Origin: Budvicia aquatica DSM 5075 = ATCC 35567
Lineage (GTDB): Bacteria > Pseudomonadota > Gammaproteobacteria > Enterobacterales > Enterobacteriaceae
Direction of reading: 5' to 3'
NCBI RefSeq assembly: GCF_000427805.1
Contig: NZ_ATYS01000005.1
Span: 121,040 to 185,039 of the forward strand
DNA length: 64,000 nt
Shown: in pieces, positions 56,601-64,000 of the stretch
Numbering within the stretch: position 1 is the stretch's first letter
How the letters are laid out: every line of letters starts with the position of its first letter
Made by a program: the position numbers and the translations under genes
Notes under the pieces: generated by a model
Database searches by the model: none
The model's input: only the letters and a program-made list of their open reading frames with translations
What the model was told of the DNA's origin: nothing

Positions 56601-57370
56601 TGCGCCGCATAATTCTGAGTCGGAGCCGCTAAAAAATCGACTTCTGACTGAAATCTAACCTCATTTTTCGATACCCAATTTGCCTGAGCGGTACCGGCTC
56701 CTGTTCCGTCAGCAAATACGAACTGGGTATCCCTGACTCCGCCACCGATAACTTGTGTACCTGCATCAATATTAGCCACACCACTGGTTACCGTAACAAA
56801 ACGGCTTTTAGCATACACATCCGCAAAGCCGCCGCGCATCACGGCAAAGCCAGCATTGTCATAGCCGGAATTCCACTCACTCATCACCGTTGAGTCATAC
56901 ACGGCGACCGTTTTGCTGCTGCCGGTTATCTTGTCAGTAACCGTAATGATCTTACTTAATGTTCCATGATTTATTTTTTTGTCAGAGTCTGAAATTAATG
57001 GAGTATTGCCCGGCAGGTAGCCTGCATTAGCATTGATAAGATCATTAATTGAACTATAGGATGCCTGAGAGCCGCTGGCGATCTTAAAGAGATCCGGGCC
57101 TTTAACGTCATAGGTTTTACCATCACTGATGGTGACGCTACCGTTACCAAAATTATTCGCTGTCGAGGTCCATGATGAACCGAGGTCGCAGGTGAATGCA
57201 ACATCGTCACACGCATTAGCCCCTAATGCTGAGCCAGAAACTATCGCTGCTAATGCTATACCGGACAACGCCTTAGAGGAGGCGCTTTTTACTTTTCCAC
57301 GACCTAGCTCAGATGTTACAACCCACTGCATTAACGTACTGTTCCAGATGATTCTATATATCTTATTCAT
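47648..57370 (-). CDS. Giant AidA-type autotransporter with extended signal peptide
   Basis: A 3240-residue type Va autotransporter. It opens with the extended signal peptide region (MNKIYRIIWNSTLMQWVVTS), then a charged stretch and a hydrophobic core ending near ALGANA. Two cysteines follow (Cys54, Cys61), the only ones I see near the start. The first half of the passenger is a long series of beta-helix rungs with INITG, GSGSxIxxS and NSGTI type motifs. The later part has several PATR-like segments (for example YSGETDLKEGTLILGNDNAF and YTGATDLNSGNVVLI). The final 340 residues form a linker (MANMAAAGKLFNLRLEDREG) and an AidA-type barrel ending GVKYRF, related to that at 19374-22763. A strong terminator follows. 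Role: probably adhesion or self-association. Confidence 0.95.
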   Translation of the reverse strand: MNKIYRIIWNSTLMQWVVTSELGRGKVKSASSKALSGIALAAIVSGSALGANACDDVAFTCDLGSSWTSTANNFGNGSVTISDGKTYDVKGPDLFKIASGSQASYSSINDLINANAGYLPGNTPLISDSDKKINHGTLSKIITVTDKITGSSKTVAVYDSTVMSEWNSGYDNAGFAVMRGGFADVYAKSRFVTVTSGVANIDAGTQVIGGGVRDTQFVFADGTGAGTAQANWVSKNEVRFQSEVDFLAAPTQNYAAQKDTYNGTFTTFNSSSYTVNSLAEFQNYNNWLIAQLGDNKLDYDDYKSELAKAYTSQTTNYVISNIPTNADDAILNTAPGMVALLYGKGPNATVELTSTGRITGDPRGVSGNSSIFRLEDRAIGINNGEIEVGFFAAKIQTGSTFTNKNRITAGVLASGIPANGIDVHGSGSKFINDGVLNINPAYWSGVANGTNYGLTLTDGAEGVNNRVINAGITEGNKGRNAVGNVQAVRVNGANSTFTNASGGHINIGFAENGDLTYVKPGSYGIYAYGASQVDNQGTITLGSKVEGSSAIYTANITNGGQVVNSGSIIIAGDGDKGNFTPQTNTGILAVDNSRGVYNTGTIDITGVNAIGIKTLSGGQVISSGTINITGGADPSTGLRNYGAWSEGVNSLVDIANTVNLKGQGAIGVHARDKGTINLSGTGQVTFADGENQIGYFIYGSGSAINNTSSGSQDVTTKNSTLMRLDGGASFTGSSAATSTMSASGEKSTVITATGLGTTVNSGGMTVNVKGKDATGFLIEGGANGTISDTANIHLLAEGTTAGIADGQGHDLTGADSDMTDVERKLTSLTTKANLNSSLASVVGYIARNMAILTNTGNITFSGESSTGIQVGEGATGVNSGNITLGGVGSVGLQASANNTETRLSSTGNITLNGDWVNTNDSTRSTGVRASGSKVLVTMGDGTTPSAINLNGSGSIGVHASAGSQITFTDNTSINFNSAKSDQIAFWAEGTGSKIISQASTSNQVNGDGITLFYVTDGATMEGGLTMELSGLTNSSKETSAIRVNGTGSLATLTAGSLLTIGENAIGILAENAGGVDVKQGSAFVIKDNQSIVGQVTGDSSTINNGASVSSLAGSDSSTAFVAENGGLLTNSGNIDLSLGANHTAIDLNNGHVINQGNILANGTAIYIRGADSSLANSGTITAVDGLAAIRVGAGAGLDLSAVSTVGTIVAKGTADGILLDAGATHLNVADTIIDMSDPSARGIGIHNVAGVSGIRLDNTDIKMGGSGIGIKTGAALSKENSGTIAVTNGTGILYQNENGSDVAANLDLSESEELTIKVTGSGSGITALLDGNDREVNTNVRVDVTSATGGSAINVSGAKTVTNSGILTSASTAATGNVLNVDDAEVITNSGTIQASSANMAAIGMSNTGDKTFTNSGDITGFLDFSSGDNLITLTGGKVDGNILANGGANTLTLSGGAKQIGTVTLAGNQANTVDVSGENTALGNLVMSGTGNHQVDVTDNATTGDITVGTGNNSLTLKDLAHIGHFIAGNNGENSVLVKNSATFDSLDAGTGGSNDRLTFDNTNYTLSNTNDIQHFDLLNLTNDSAFTTDRLIQMGDSALTSGRIAIDSTSSLVFTPAGAYTLNHGLSGNGLIDVQSGTAFDFGSDAGSQFTGLVKMNSDRFTLQNLNTTALTNATLSVMANNITTVGQGSQAIGGLVLSGGTVNFGTSIPNSVVSNNFIQANTLDASGTGKVQIDSDGFDNGVAPIVDQTQGLLDQQTKTLVQLVSAATVTGDAGALKLVGLDGNEITDATELAISQNGTHAANAHYDYRLTTKDDNAIANGLYASYGLTQLDLLTNGSTKLVINTDHSLNKVLSAKVTGTGDLGILAGHGSDALTLSNQDNSYSGETDLKEGTLILGNDNAFGQTSKLNLAINTIADMNSHSQTIGELNGAATSTLNLNNGALTLTNGGTSSGSLTGSGNLALTGGTLTVANANNTLSATTTVGISASALLQDVKALGTGSVVANGQVTLDNASGTFANAVSGSGQLNSYRGSDVRLSGNNANFTGMMDIDSTSTLTVSENKHIGQTTGIKNAGEFIVDNSAAMTLAAIVSGTGDLIKKNTGTLTLSGSSSYSGQTQIQNGIVAISADENLGNGSATNKTVLNGGNLQITANLESERDVTLQQAGSIMVNAGVTASMNGWDDSGQLANAFTKAGDGTLIWTGEISDNSSNIANVNVTGGTLQVDSLLNLASAAGEVSLGANGTLSILKTSALAGDVDFTRTLTGSGELKVNLGNRNQEFTFNSSAAGGDFTGRVTMDDGRFILNNDADNAMGLATLQLNGSAGKLGSSKLEGTHTLGGLTMNGGQLEVDYSTIDHRPKGFLTVDKLDTTGGGNLAITTPSNLPNPMPVTGESLFDQDDNIYDQIVAAATVNGDGTQLAVTQVDGTPVAPDTIVALTQGGATAGNAHYNYFGAVKSDGLYLGYGLTQLDAFSGQSIMLTNSNATDNKLGAKLTGDGGFTVNAIGTVHIGNATSNYTGATDLNSGNVVLITDNGFGHTSALNMLNNTQVDLNGNSQTVGQLNMAANSLFNLHNGELTVTNGGQVDGNLAGAGQLNLTGSSLNLTQNNGQFTGTTVIETNATARLTMPQGLGQGAIHNDGTLNLDTARGTLLNSLTGQGDVMLTNAADMYLGGNNSGFNGSFTTKTGTTLTATAENQLGSANVNNAGKLVLDTANLWSLTNAISGSGTLVKRGTGTLQLDGDNVSVGLTDIENGLVLIGGLPESARSRAASTPANLTGNVVIRQNGALGGYGKVTGSVDNSGNLIMGHALTGAGHGIFTIDGNYNGGDKSKVIFNTYLEDDRSSTDKLVITGNTTGNSNVVVMSLRGDGAQTSEGIKLIDVQGSSDGKFTLSGRAIAGAYEYFLYQGAISTPDDGDWYLRSSLNGLNPNPSVFSPDAGGYMANMAAAGKLFNLRLEDREGRAENSSMWLRQEGSRTKHRDSSGQLRTATNSYVIQGGGEVFDTHFTDTDRFGLGLMAAYGKADSKVGSLRSKANSSIDGYSAGVYGTWYQDAKTLNGAYVDSWVQYSWLDAEVNGQGKATESYNMDGFSASVEAGYRLPVYQGLNGDVFITPQGQITWSGITADDHQVDRTKISSSGHDNVTTRLGVKVSRDGVSDQDKGTNKLFTVYAEANWLHNSQQAGAVLDGTEVKLAGNRNVGELKLGTEGQVNTNLNLWTNVAQQLGDNGYSDTTVTLGVKYRF

Positions 57371-58189
57371 GTTTATTTTCCATCTAATAAGTTAGTAGAT
57401 TAAGCCGAGCGTAAAAGAGGCTGAAGGTCTGATTTTTAACGTGGTCACTTTAAATTAATGAGTGATAGAGTGATGAATCATCGGGAATGTGAAGGCGTGA
57501 TTTAGTCTTAGCTTGCTATAACTAAATATGGAAATAGATATTGATTTCATGGTGTGAAGTTCCTTTTCATTGGGGTGTATAATGAATATTCATCCATCTA
57601 TATTATTGTGATGAATGAGTTACCCCTATTGCGTACAATTCCAGAAAATTATTTTTTCTTTATATTTCAAGCAAATACAGTCAAATATTGTTGAGTCTCT
57701 CTATATAAAACAGAAACAACTCATTAAGTGTATAATTTAACCAAGCCAATATCAACGCATTTGATATGTACAAAATTTGGTTTAAATCAATATTATTTTT
57801 TTAGAATAAAACGCCTATACGATTAAATAAAAATTGAAACAATCTTTATTTGAAAAATTTACAACAATATTTAATTGTAAATTAAAAACAGAAAATTGTT
57901 AATGAAATGTTTTATTGATTACGCTTTTAAATAACAAGTAACGTTAAAAATCCTGATTATATTAACGATATAAATATATTAAAATCAGCATTTCACTCAA
58001 GAGCAGGGAAGTGTATTTTTCAGAACACAGCATGAAAAACTATTTTTACCTTAATAATAGCGACCATTAATAATAAGCAAGGTAATCTTTTGTATTGTAA
58101 GGTATAGAGGAGGGAGCTAATTTCTTCATTGTAAAAGTTTTATTATCATAAGGGGGTAATAGATTCCGGAGTCATATTTAACGGGTAAC
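57371..58189. promoter_or_regulatory. AT-rich region upstream of the giant autotransporter
   Basis: About 800 bp with no credible ORF. It should carry the promoter of the leftward autotransporter. A loose dyad (TTCATC...GATGAA near 57590-57630) is the only structure I noticed. The sequence becomes less AT-rich after about 58190, where the possible gene remnant begins. Confidence 0.55.
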
Positions 58190-58537
58190 CGGTTTCAGTA
58201 CTAAAATCAAAATCGACAGCATAGGTGCTCACCAAACGGCGTCACCGTATAGGTAAACCCAGTCACGTAACAGATATACCAACGGCTATCTTATATACTC
58301 GCCCGACGTGAGTTGATAACGATACACTTGCGCCGTGACCCGCTGTTGAAGTAGCGGTTCTAACAGGCTCAGCTCCCGAGTGATGTCATGATACCGAACC
58401 GGATATACCATCGGGCTCTCTGTCAGGCGGTTTATCTCGGTACTCACTCAGCCGATAACTCAAACAGCTGTTATCGGGTTTCACACTGTCGCAGGATGCC
58501 TTCTATCATCGCTGACAGCTTTAATATCCTTATTCAT
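58190..58537 (-). pseudogene. Possible remnant of a coding region (unidentified)
   Basis: About 350 bp with GC content like that of coding DNA, in sharp contrast to the AT-rich DNA on its left. On the minus strand an ATG at 58537 with an AAGG before it opens a frame that stops after 17 codons. Further on, the same frame reads a protein-like stretch (VRYHDITRELSLLEPLLQQR) that ends in further stops. This looks like a gene broken by several stops or frameshifts. I do not recognise what it was. It ends next to the glucan synthase gene, which reads in the same direction. Confidence 0.4.
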
Positions 58538-58550
58538 CCGTAAACCTTAC

Positions 58551-61500
58551 CTACAAACTTTCTTTCAACTGGCCGAGAAAAACCTCGATCTGGTGGTCAA
58601 TACCATCATCTTTTATATGAATCATATCGCCGACAAGCAGATTATTATCCATTATCACCTGATATTGGCCATCGCCTGGCTGTACGGTTATTTGATATTG
58701 GCTGCTGCCTTGTTGATAGGTCATTGAAACCTTCGGCCAACTGGCGGGAAGGCGCGTATGAATAGTGATAAATTCACCATGACGCTGCAACCCTAACAAT
58801 GATTCAGTAATTAATCGATAGGTCCAGCCAGCCGAGCCGGTATACCAACTCCAGCCACCGCGCCCGGAGTGAGGATCTACTGCGTAGATATCAGCAGACA
58901 TGACGTAAGGCTCGACTTTATAACGTTCAACCCCAGCACCATCGAGGCTGTGATTGATCGGGTTAATCATCGACATCAGTTGCCATGCGCGTTCGACTTC
59001 CCCCATTTCAGCAAATGCCATAACGGCCCAAATCGCGCCGTGGGTATATTGACCGCCATTTTCCCGCACGCCGGGTAAGTACCCGCCGATATAACCGGGA
59101 TTAGGGCCGTTGCCGTTAAACGGAGGCATAAGCAATTTGATTAGGCCTGCATCGCTATCAACCAACCGTTGATCCAACTGCTGCATTCCCTGCTGGCTGC
59201 GCTCAGGGTCTCCTGCACCGGATAATACCGACCAGCTTTGGGCGATAGCATCTATTTGGCACTCCTTGGCAGTATGAGAACCGAGTGGTTCTCCGTTATC
59301 GAAATAGCCGCGGAGATACCATTGGCCATCCCAGCCGTGGTCATGCAAATTTTGTTTAAGCGTGGCGGCCTGTTTCAAACATAAGGTTTCGGTCTCAATA
59401 TCATTGAGCTGCTGTGCTAATGTGCCGTAGCGTTGCAACACGGTATAGAGGAAAAAGCCTAGCCAAATACTTTCTCCGCGCCCTTCTAAACCAACCATGT
59501 TCATGCCGTCATTCCAGTCACCACCGCCAATTAACGGTAACCCATGCTTGCCAAAGGTTAAGCCGTATGTAATTGCCTTAACCCCATGCTGCCAAAGCGT
59601 TTCTTCAATCGAACTTATCGTCGGGTGTTCATAGCTGGACTCTTCGCCAGGATTGAGCCTGCGGGCTTCAAGGTAACCGACCTTCTGTTGGAGAATAGTG
59701 GTATCACCGGTCACTTTAACGTAGTGGCAGATAGCCAAAGGCAACCACAGGTAGTCATCAGAGCAGCGAGTGCGGACACCATTACCCAACGGCGGATGCC
59801 ACCAGTGCTGGACATCTCCCTCAATAAATTGGCGTGAGGCGCATAATAAAATTTGCTCGCGCATCTTTTCTGGTGCGGTATGGGTGAGAGCCAGACTGTC
59901 TTGCAACTGATCGCGAAATCCATAGGCTCCGCCGGACTGGTAATATCCGCTGCGCGCTAACATACGGCAGGCTAGCGTCTGATACATAAGCCAGCCATTG
60001 GTTAGCAGATTAAGTGCCGGGTCGGGGGTGGATATTTGAATTTTATCTAATATTTGGTGCCAGTGATGGTGAATATGGCTTAATTCTGCGTTAGCAGCCT
60101 TCTCACCCAGAAACTGATGAATTAGCGCCTGCGCATCTTGAACATTCTGGCCTAACCCTAAGGTAAAGATAAAGGTACGCTGATCGCCGTTAATCAAGGT
60201 CGTTGCCGACTGGACGGCAGCGCACGGATCTAATCCGGCGCCCGTTTTATTAGATAATCGCCGTAGTTTCAGCGCTGCCGGATCGGCCGGTGAGCCATTA
60301 CGCCCTAAAAACTCACGTCGGTCGCCGCTGACTGAACAATGGGCTCCGGTAACGGCAAAGAATGCCGTTCTGTCTGCACTATCACTACTGTAATAGTTGG
60401 TTGCCAGTACGCCACAGCCGTTAGGGACTTGGGCGCTAGATGTCACCACATGCATTGATGATTTTGAGCGTAAGCTCCCGAGCACCCACTCAACGTAGCC
60501 GGTTACTGACAATGACCGGCTGCGGCCAGAGTTGTTGGTCAGGGTAAGAATAAATAATTTAACCGGGGCATGTTCAGCGACCATCACCGTAAACTCACTG
60601 TTAATACCCGTTTCTTGGTGCTCAAATACGCTATAGCCAAAGCCATGACGGGTCAGGTAGCTACCCTGGCCGCGTATAGGCAGAGGCATTGGAGACCACA
60701 GGTCTCCGCTCTCTTCATCTCTCAGGTAGAAAGCTTCGCCGGAACTGTCACACACCGGATCATTTTCCCATGGCGTTAGTCGATATTCATGTGCATTTTC
60801 ATACCAAGTATAGGCTTGGCCACTTTCAGACAGAACGGTACCAAATTCCGCATTGGCGATAACGTTAGACCAAGGTGCCGGCGTATTTTTACCGTCCTCC
60901 AGTATGATGTGGTATTCACGCCCGTCGGTTGAAAATCCGCCGAATCCATTAAAGTAGGTTAGGTTTTTAGCATCAAACTGGCGGATAGGCTGCTGATTAT
61001 GAAGTATGTTAACCTTAGGGATCAGCGGCTGCTGAATGGATAAGGTTGCCTGCATACGCAGGTTGATTTGTTCAAGAATCCCTCCGCTTTGGTCATCAAA
61101 TACAATGCAGGCGACGCTCATCAGTAAGATTCGGTCTTCCTGAGAAATCTGTTCTCCGTTACGCACCAGTATCCTGCCGAATTTATTGTTCCGATCGCTT
61201 TGGGCATCTGCGGCAATCAGATCAACAATTTGATTTTGCAGGTCCTGACGGTAGCCGCCCATATTTTCGTTAATAATCACCAGATCGGCGCATAATCCCT
61301 TCTGGCGCCAGTAGTTATGCGCGCGAATTAGCGTAGTGACTATATTCATATTTTGGCTATCCGTGATGGTGAGCAGAACAATAGGTAAGTCACCAGAAAT
61401 GGAGTGCCCCCAGAGGGACGATTGCCCGCGTCGGTTTTGCGCAATCACGCGTGGATCGGCCCGCAGTTCACGTGATGGAAATAGCACGGCGCTCGCAAGG

Positions 61501-64000
61501 CGATTAAACAGATTGACATCGTCTTCGTTAGCATTGATCTGACGCAGTACCACCTGACTGTGGGATTTCACCATTTCAAAAGCGCGGTCAGCCAGATGGC
61601 TATCACGGTATTTTTCCATCAAAGCTAAAATTGTATGGCGATCTTGGGTTACGCCATAAATTGCATCAATAATAATCGCGACCCCGGGTTCAAGCCTGAT
61701 ACGCTGACGTATTGCCACAATAGGATCGAGCACAGGTCCTGAACTATTACTGAGTGCCCCTGCATTTTTCAACGCCTGTGGGCTGGCGGGCGTATGCCCG
61801 CGCCCGATAAACTTCGCCCGATCGGTTTCAAATGAGGTTTCCCGATTGATATCACCATGTATCACCATCATATGAAGCAGCCACGGGCACTGTTCATCAG
61901 GTTCCCTTTGGCGTCGATGGCATAAAATAGCTTCGTGCTCGGGTATCAATTCGGTTTGAATAAACAGATTATTAAATGCCGGATGAGCTAATTCATTGGC
62001 GGCGGGAGCCAGTACCACTTCGGCATAGGTGGTAATTTCAATTACGCGGGCATTGCGCCCTCGGTGGATTAACGTCATACGGCGTAGTTCAACGTCGTCT
62101 TCCGGTGATACCACAATTTTAGTTTTTACGCTGAGGCTGCCCTCAGTACGTTTAAACTCCGCGCCGGCATCAGTAAGCTCAACGTGATAGTGCGTTGATT
62201 TTTTACCGACCGGCTGCCAAGTACTGCTCCACATCTCACCGGTTTTAGGGTCGCTGAGATAACAGAATGTTCCCCTGCTATCTTTGGTAGAGTCTTCACG
62301 CCATCGGGTCAATGCGATGTCTTTCCAGCGGCTATATCCTCCTCCGGCCTGTGTGACCATCAGGTGATAGTTGGCATTAGAAAGTAGCTGAACTTCCGGG
62401 ATCGCGCTGTCAACGTTATTAAATTCACGAATATCATAAGTTGCCGATTTAAGCCGACCTTCATAAGATTCAAACTGGCGTCGCGGGCTATAAAGCTCAA
62501 CGGCATCGGGCACCCTCTCCTGTAAGAGGAGCCGAGCTGATTGAAATGATGGATTGGCCGCAAAGCGATCGACCATCGGTGCATCGAGCAGCAAATGGGA
62601 CAGTGCGAGAAACCCCATTCCCTGATGGTGAGCCATATATGACTGGACTATCGCATAGACCTGACCACGAGCCATGCGAGAGGCGGTGTAATCCAGCGCT
62701 TCATAAAATCCAAACTGGCCTCTGGCGCCATTTTTTTCCAGTACCAGCAAGTTATCGTAGGCCTGCTGAGGCGCAATAATCAGCGCCATAAGAGTGGCAT
62801 AAGGCGCGATAACAACGTCATCCCCCAGCCCGCGCCTCAACCCTAGCCCCGGAACGCCAAACGCGTGATACTGATAATTCTGCAGTGGATCAAAAGAGTC
62901 ATAGCCGGACTCTGAAATACCCCAAGGTACCCCGCACTCTTTGCCCCAATCAATCTGGCGATCGACCGCTGACTGGCACATACGGGTTAGTAAGGTGTCA
63001 GGATAGGCGGGCATAATCAGCTGTGGCATCAAATATTCAAACATTGAACCACTCCACGACATAAGAGCGGGTTGATTATTAATCAGGGTAAACAGCCGGC
63101 CTAAAGCAAACCAGCTTTTCATCGGTAATTGGTTTACGGCAATAGCATAGAAGTTGGTGAGGCGAATTTCAGAAGGCAGGAGATCGTACTTACCGCTATC
63201 CATTTTGGTGATGTCACAGTTATAGCCCACGCTAAGCTGTTTGCTGGCTTTGTGGTACAAAAATTGGAAATCCATAATCGCGTGGTTATTCAGCCGTTCT
63301 TCCAACTCGGCCAAAATGGCTAGCCGCTGGTGGGCAAGCCTGATGGCTTGTTGCATATTGGTCAGTTGCTGTGAGGTGATAGTCGCTGTTTGCTTATCTG
63401 CCACGGCGAGCCAACAAATAGACGGCAGGACTTTTAAGTCAGTGCTGAGGTCAATCCAACTTAATAATAGAGACCATTCTTGGCAGATCAGGCTGAGCTG
63501 TTTATGGAGTTTTTCCAACCAGTCATTTAAAACGCTGTCTTTATTGATGTCTAAGCGTTGCAGGCTGGACACTAACGTAATCAGGCTACTTAGCCGTTCA
63601 AATATGGCATGGGTTGGAAGAGACGCGATTTCAGACAGGCCTTTACGCATCTGTTTTAGTTCACCGGGTGCAGCCTTGCCCCAACGATTTTCAATAATCG
63701 ATAATGTGTCATTCAGTCCGGCCACTATGCGCGGAATATCGAGTATCGGCTGATTTTTTAGCTCGCGTAAGCCAGAGCTGAGCGTTAACAAATGCCCGGC
63801 AAGATTGCCGCTGTCGACGCTGGAAATATAACGAGGGCTTAGCGGTGCCAATGTCCGAGTGTCGTACCAGTTATACAAATGGCCGCGGTAATGCTCCATT
63901 TTGTCCATGGTATCCAGCGTTAGCGTGATGCGCTGTAATACCTCACCTTGGGGAATATAGCCAAAGTCCCATGCTGTCAGGTTAGCCAATAACGACAGGC
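58551..64000 (-). CDS. Cyclic beta-1,2-glucan synthase-like protein, N-terminus cut by right edge
   Basis: The frame is open through the right edge, giving at least 1815 residues; the segment SLLANLTAWDFGYI at the edge is in mid-domain, so the true start lies outside. Visible parts are a glucoamylase-like region (YQYHAFGVPGLGLRRGLGDD and MAHHQGMGFLALSHLLLDAP), then two GH94-type beta-sandwich modules (YSRWKDIALTRWREDSTKDS and YRLTPWENDPVCDSSGEAFY). A complete GH94 catalytic barrel follows with GGGDWNDGMNMVG, whose Asp is the phosphorylase acid. This is the C-terminal two thirds of an NdvB/Cgs protein. Such enzymes make and cyclise or size-control beta-1,2-glucans for the periplasm; the synthase domain would be in the missing part, so synthesis itself is inferred. 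Confidence 0.85.
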   Translation of the reverse strand, partial: LSLLANLTAWDFGYIPQGEVLQRITLTLDTMDKMEHYRGHLYNWYDTRTLAPLSPRYISSVDSGNLAGHLLTLSSGLRELKNQPILDIPRIVAGLNDTLSIIENRWGKAAPGELKQMRKGLSEIASLPTHAIFERLSSLITLVSSLQRLDINKDSVLNDWLEKLHKQLSLICQEWSLLLSWIDLSTDLKVLPSICWLAVADKQTATITSQQLTNMQQAIRLAHQRLAILAELEERLNNHAIMDFQFLYHKASKQLSVGYNCDITKMDSGKYDLLPSEIRLTNFYAIAVNQLPMKSWFALGRLFTLINNQPALMSWSGSMFEYLMPQLIMPAYPDTLLTRMCQSAVDRQIDWGKECGVPWGISESGYDSFDPLQNYQYHAFGVPGLGLRRGLGDDVVIAPYATLMALIIAPQQAYDNLLVLEKNGARGQFGFYEALDYTASRMARGQVYAIVQSYMAHHQGMGFLALSHLLLDAPMVDRFAANPSFQSARLLLQERVPDAVELYSPRRQFESYEGRLKSATYDIREFNNVDSAIPEVQLLSNANYHLMVTQAGGGYSRWKDIALTRWREDSTKDSRGTFCYLSDPKTGEMWSSTWQPVGKKSTHYHVELTDAGAEFKRTEGSLSVKTKIVVSPEDDVELRRMTLIHRGRNARVIEITTYAEVVLAPAANELAHPAFNNLFIQTELIPEHEAILCHRRQREPDEQCPWLLHMMVIHGDINRETSFETDRAKFIGRGHTPASPQALKNAGALSNSSGPVLDPIVAIRQRIRLEPGVAIIIDAIYGVTQDRHTILALMEKYRDSHLADRAFEMVKSHSQVVLRQINANEDDVNLFNRLASAVLFPSRELRADPRVIAQNRRGQSSLWGHSISGDLPIVLLTITDSQNMNIVTTLIRAHNYWRQKGLCADLVIINENMGGYRQDLQNQIVDLIAADAQSDRNNKFGRILVRNGEQISQEDRILLMSVACIVFDDQSGGILEQINLRMQATLSIQQPLIPKVNILHNQQPIRQFDAKNLTYFNGFGGFSTDGREYHIILEDGKNTPAPWSNVIANAEFGTVLSESGQAYTWYENAHEYRLTPWENDPVCDSSGEAFYLRDEESGDLWSPMPLPIRGQGSYLTRHGFGYSVFEHQETGINSEFTVMVAEHAPVKLFILTLTNNSGRSRSLSVTGYVEWVLGSLRSKSSMHVVTSSAQVPNGCGVLATNYYSSDSADRTAFFAVTGAHCSVSGDRREFLGRNGSPADPAALKLRRLSNKTGAGLDPCAAVQSATTLINGDQRTFIFTLGLGQNVQDAQALIHQFLGEKAANAELSHIHHHWHQILDKIQISTPDPALNLLTNGWLMYQTLACRMLARSGYYQSGGAYGFRDQLQDSLALTHTAPEKMREQILLCASRQFIEGDVQHWWHPPLGNGVRTRCSDDYLWLPLAICHYVKVTGDTTILQQKVGYLEARRLNPGEESSYEHPTISSIEETLWQHGVKAITYGLTFGKHGLPLIGGGDWNDGMNMVGLEGRGESIWLGFFLYTVLQRYGTLAQQLNDIETETLCLKQAATLKQNLHDHGWDGQWYLRGYFDNGEPLGSHTAKECQIDAIAQSWSVLSGAGDPERSQQGMQQLDQRLVDSDAGLIKLLMPPFNGNGPNPGYIGGYLPGVRENGGQYTHGAIWAVMAFAEMGEVERAWQLMSMINPINHSLDGAGVERYKVEPYVMSADIYAVDPHSGRGGWSWYTGSAGWTYRLITESLLGLQRHGEFITIHTRLPASWPKVSMTYQQGSSQYQITVQPGDGQYQVIMDNNLLVGDMIHIKDDGIDHQIEVFLGQLKESL

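Noticed and set aside
47648-57370. A contact-dependent inhibition toxin (CdiA) or two-partner secreted haemagglutinin
   Set aside because: The protein ends in its own AidA-type beta-barrel and lacks the TPS secretion domain; no CdiB-type transporter or immunity gene is nearby.

Overview
The window reads as a chromosomal segment of a Gram-negative enterobacterium (order Enterobacterales). Several blocks have direct E. coli counterparts recognisable from the protein sequences: ytcA-mdtNOP, the ydiOQRST/fadK group, ycaQ, and a chaperone-usher fimbrial operon. Coding DNA is of moderate GC and the long intergenic stretches are very AT-rich. The mix of E. coli-like genes with many surface proteins would suit Budviciaceae-type genera (Budvicia, Pragia, Limnobaculum), but nothing in the window fixes the genus. 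I see no rRNA, tRNA, CRISPR array, complete insertion sequence or prophage.

Layout. 1-2012: an autotransporter cut by the left edge. 2770-9229: a tripartite efflux system (ytcA, mdtN, mdtO, mdtP) with an amidohydrolase upstream on the same strand. 9737-17508: a chaperone-usher fimbrial operon with one usher, a two-domain tip adhesin, two minor pilins, a major pilin and, unusually, three chaperones. 18290-27041: a surface and repeat region holding a small membrane protein behind an octanucleotide repeat, a solitary IS1 InsA-like zinc-ribbon protein, two divergent autotransporters (one with 48-residue repeats, one with a cysteine-rich passenger), a chain of small hairpins, a duplicated terminator and a decayed copy of the small membrane gene. 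27183-29157: two DNA glycosylases, YcaQ and a MagIII-like EndoIII relative. 29312-32694: a MetNIQ-like ABC importer operon containing a DUF169 protein. 32949-41334: a ydiO-Q-R-S-T, MFS, fadK operon ending in a variant desulfoferrodoxin. 41945-47112: divergent genes for a second acyl-CoA dehydrogenase, a second MFS carrier, a CaiB/BaiF CoA-transferase and an AraC-type regulator. 47648-57370: a giant 3240-residue autotransporter with an extended signal peptide. 58551-64000: a cyclic beta-1,2-glucan synthase-like protein cut by the right edge.

How the genes may work together. The centre (about 32.9-47.1 kb) looks like one metabolic module. It has two acid carriers, an acyl-CoA synthetase and a CoA-transferase for activation, two acyl-CoA dehydrogenase-type flavoproteins, an electron-transfer flavoprotein pair, and a FixC/FixX-type quinone-linked branch, with a HpaA/PobR-like regulator next to it. 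This is the parts list expected for activating and reducing (or oxidising) an enoate or aryl-propenoate under low oxygen. That function is inferred. The last gene of the long operon is a desulfoferrodoxin with all five iron ligands of the superoxide-reductase site, an altered Glu-Lys pair and an extra four-cysteine insertion; I consider it the most unusual protein here. The rest of the window is dominated by cell-surface functions: four autotransporters, one fimbria, an efflux pump and a periplasmic-glucan type enzyme.
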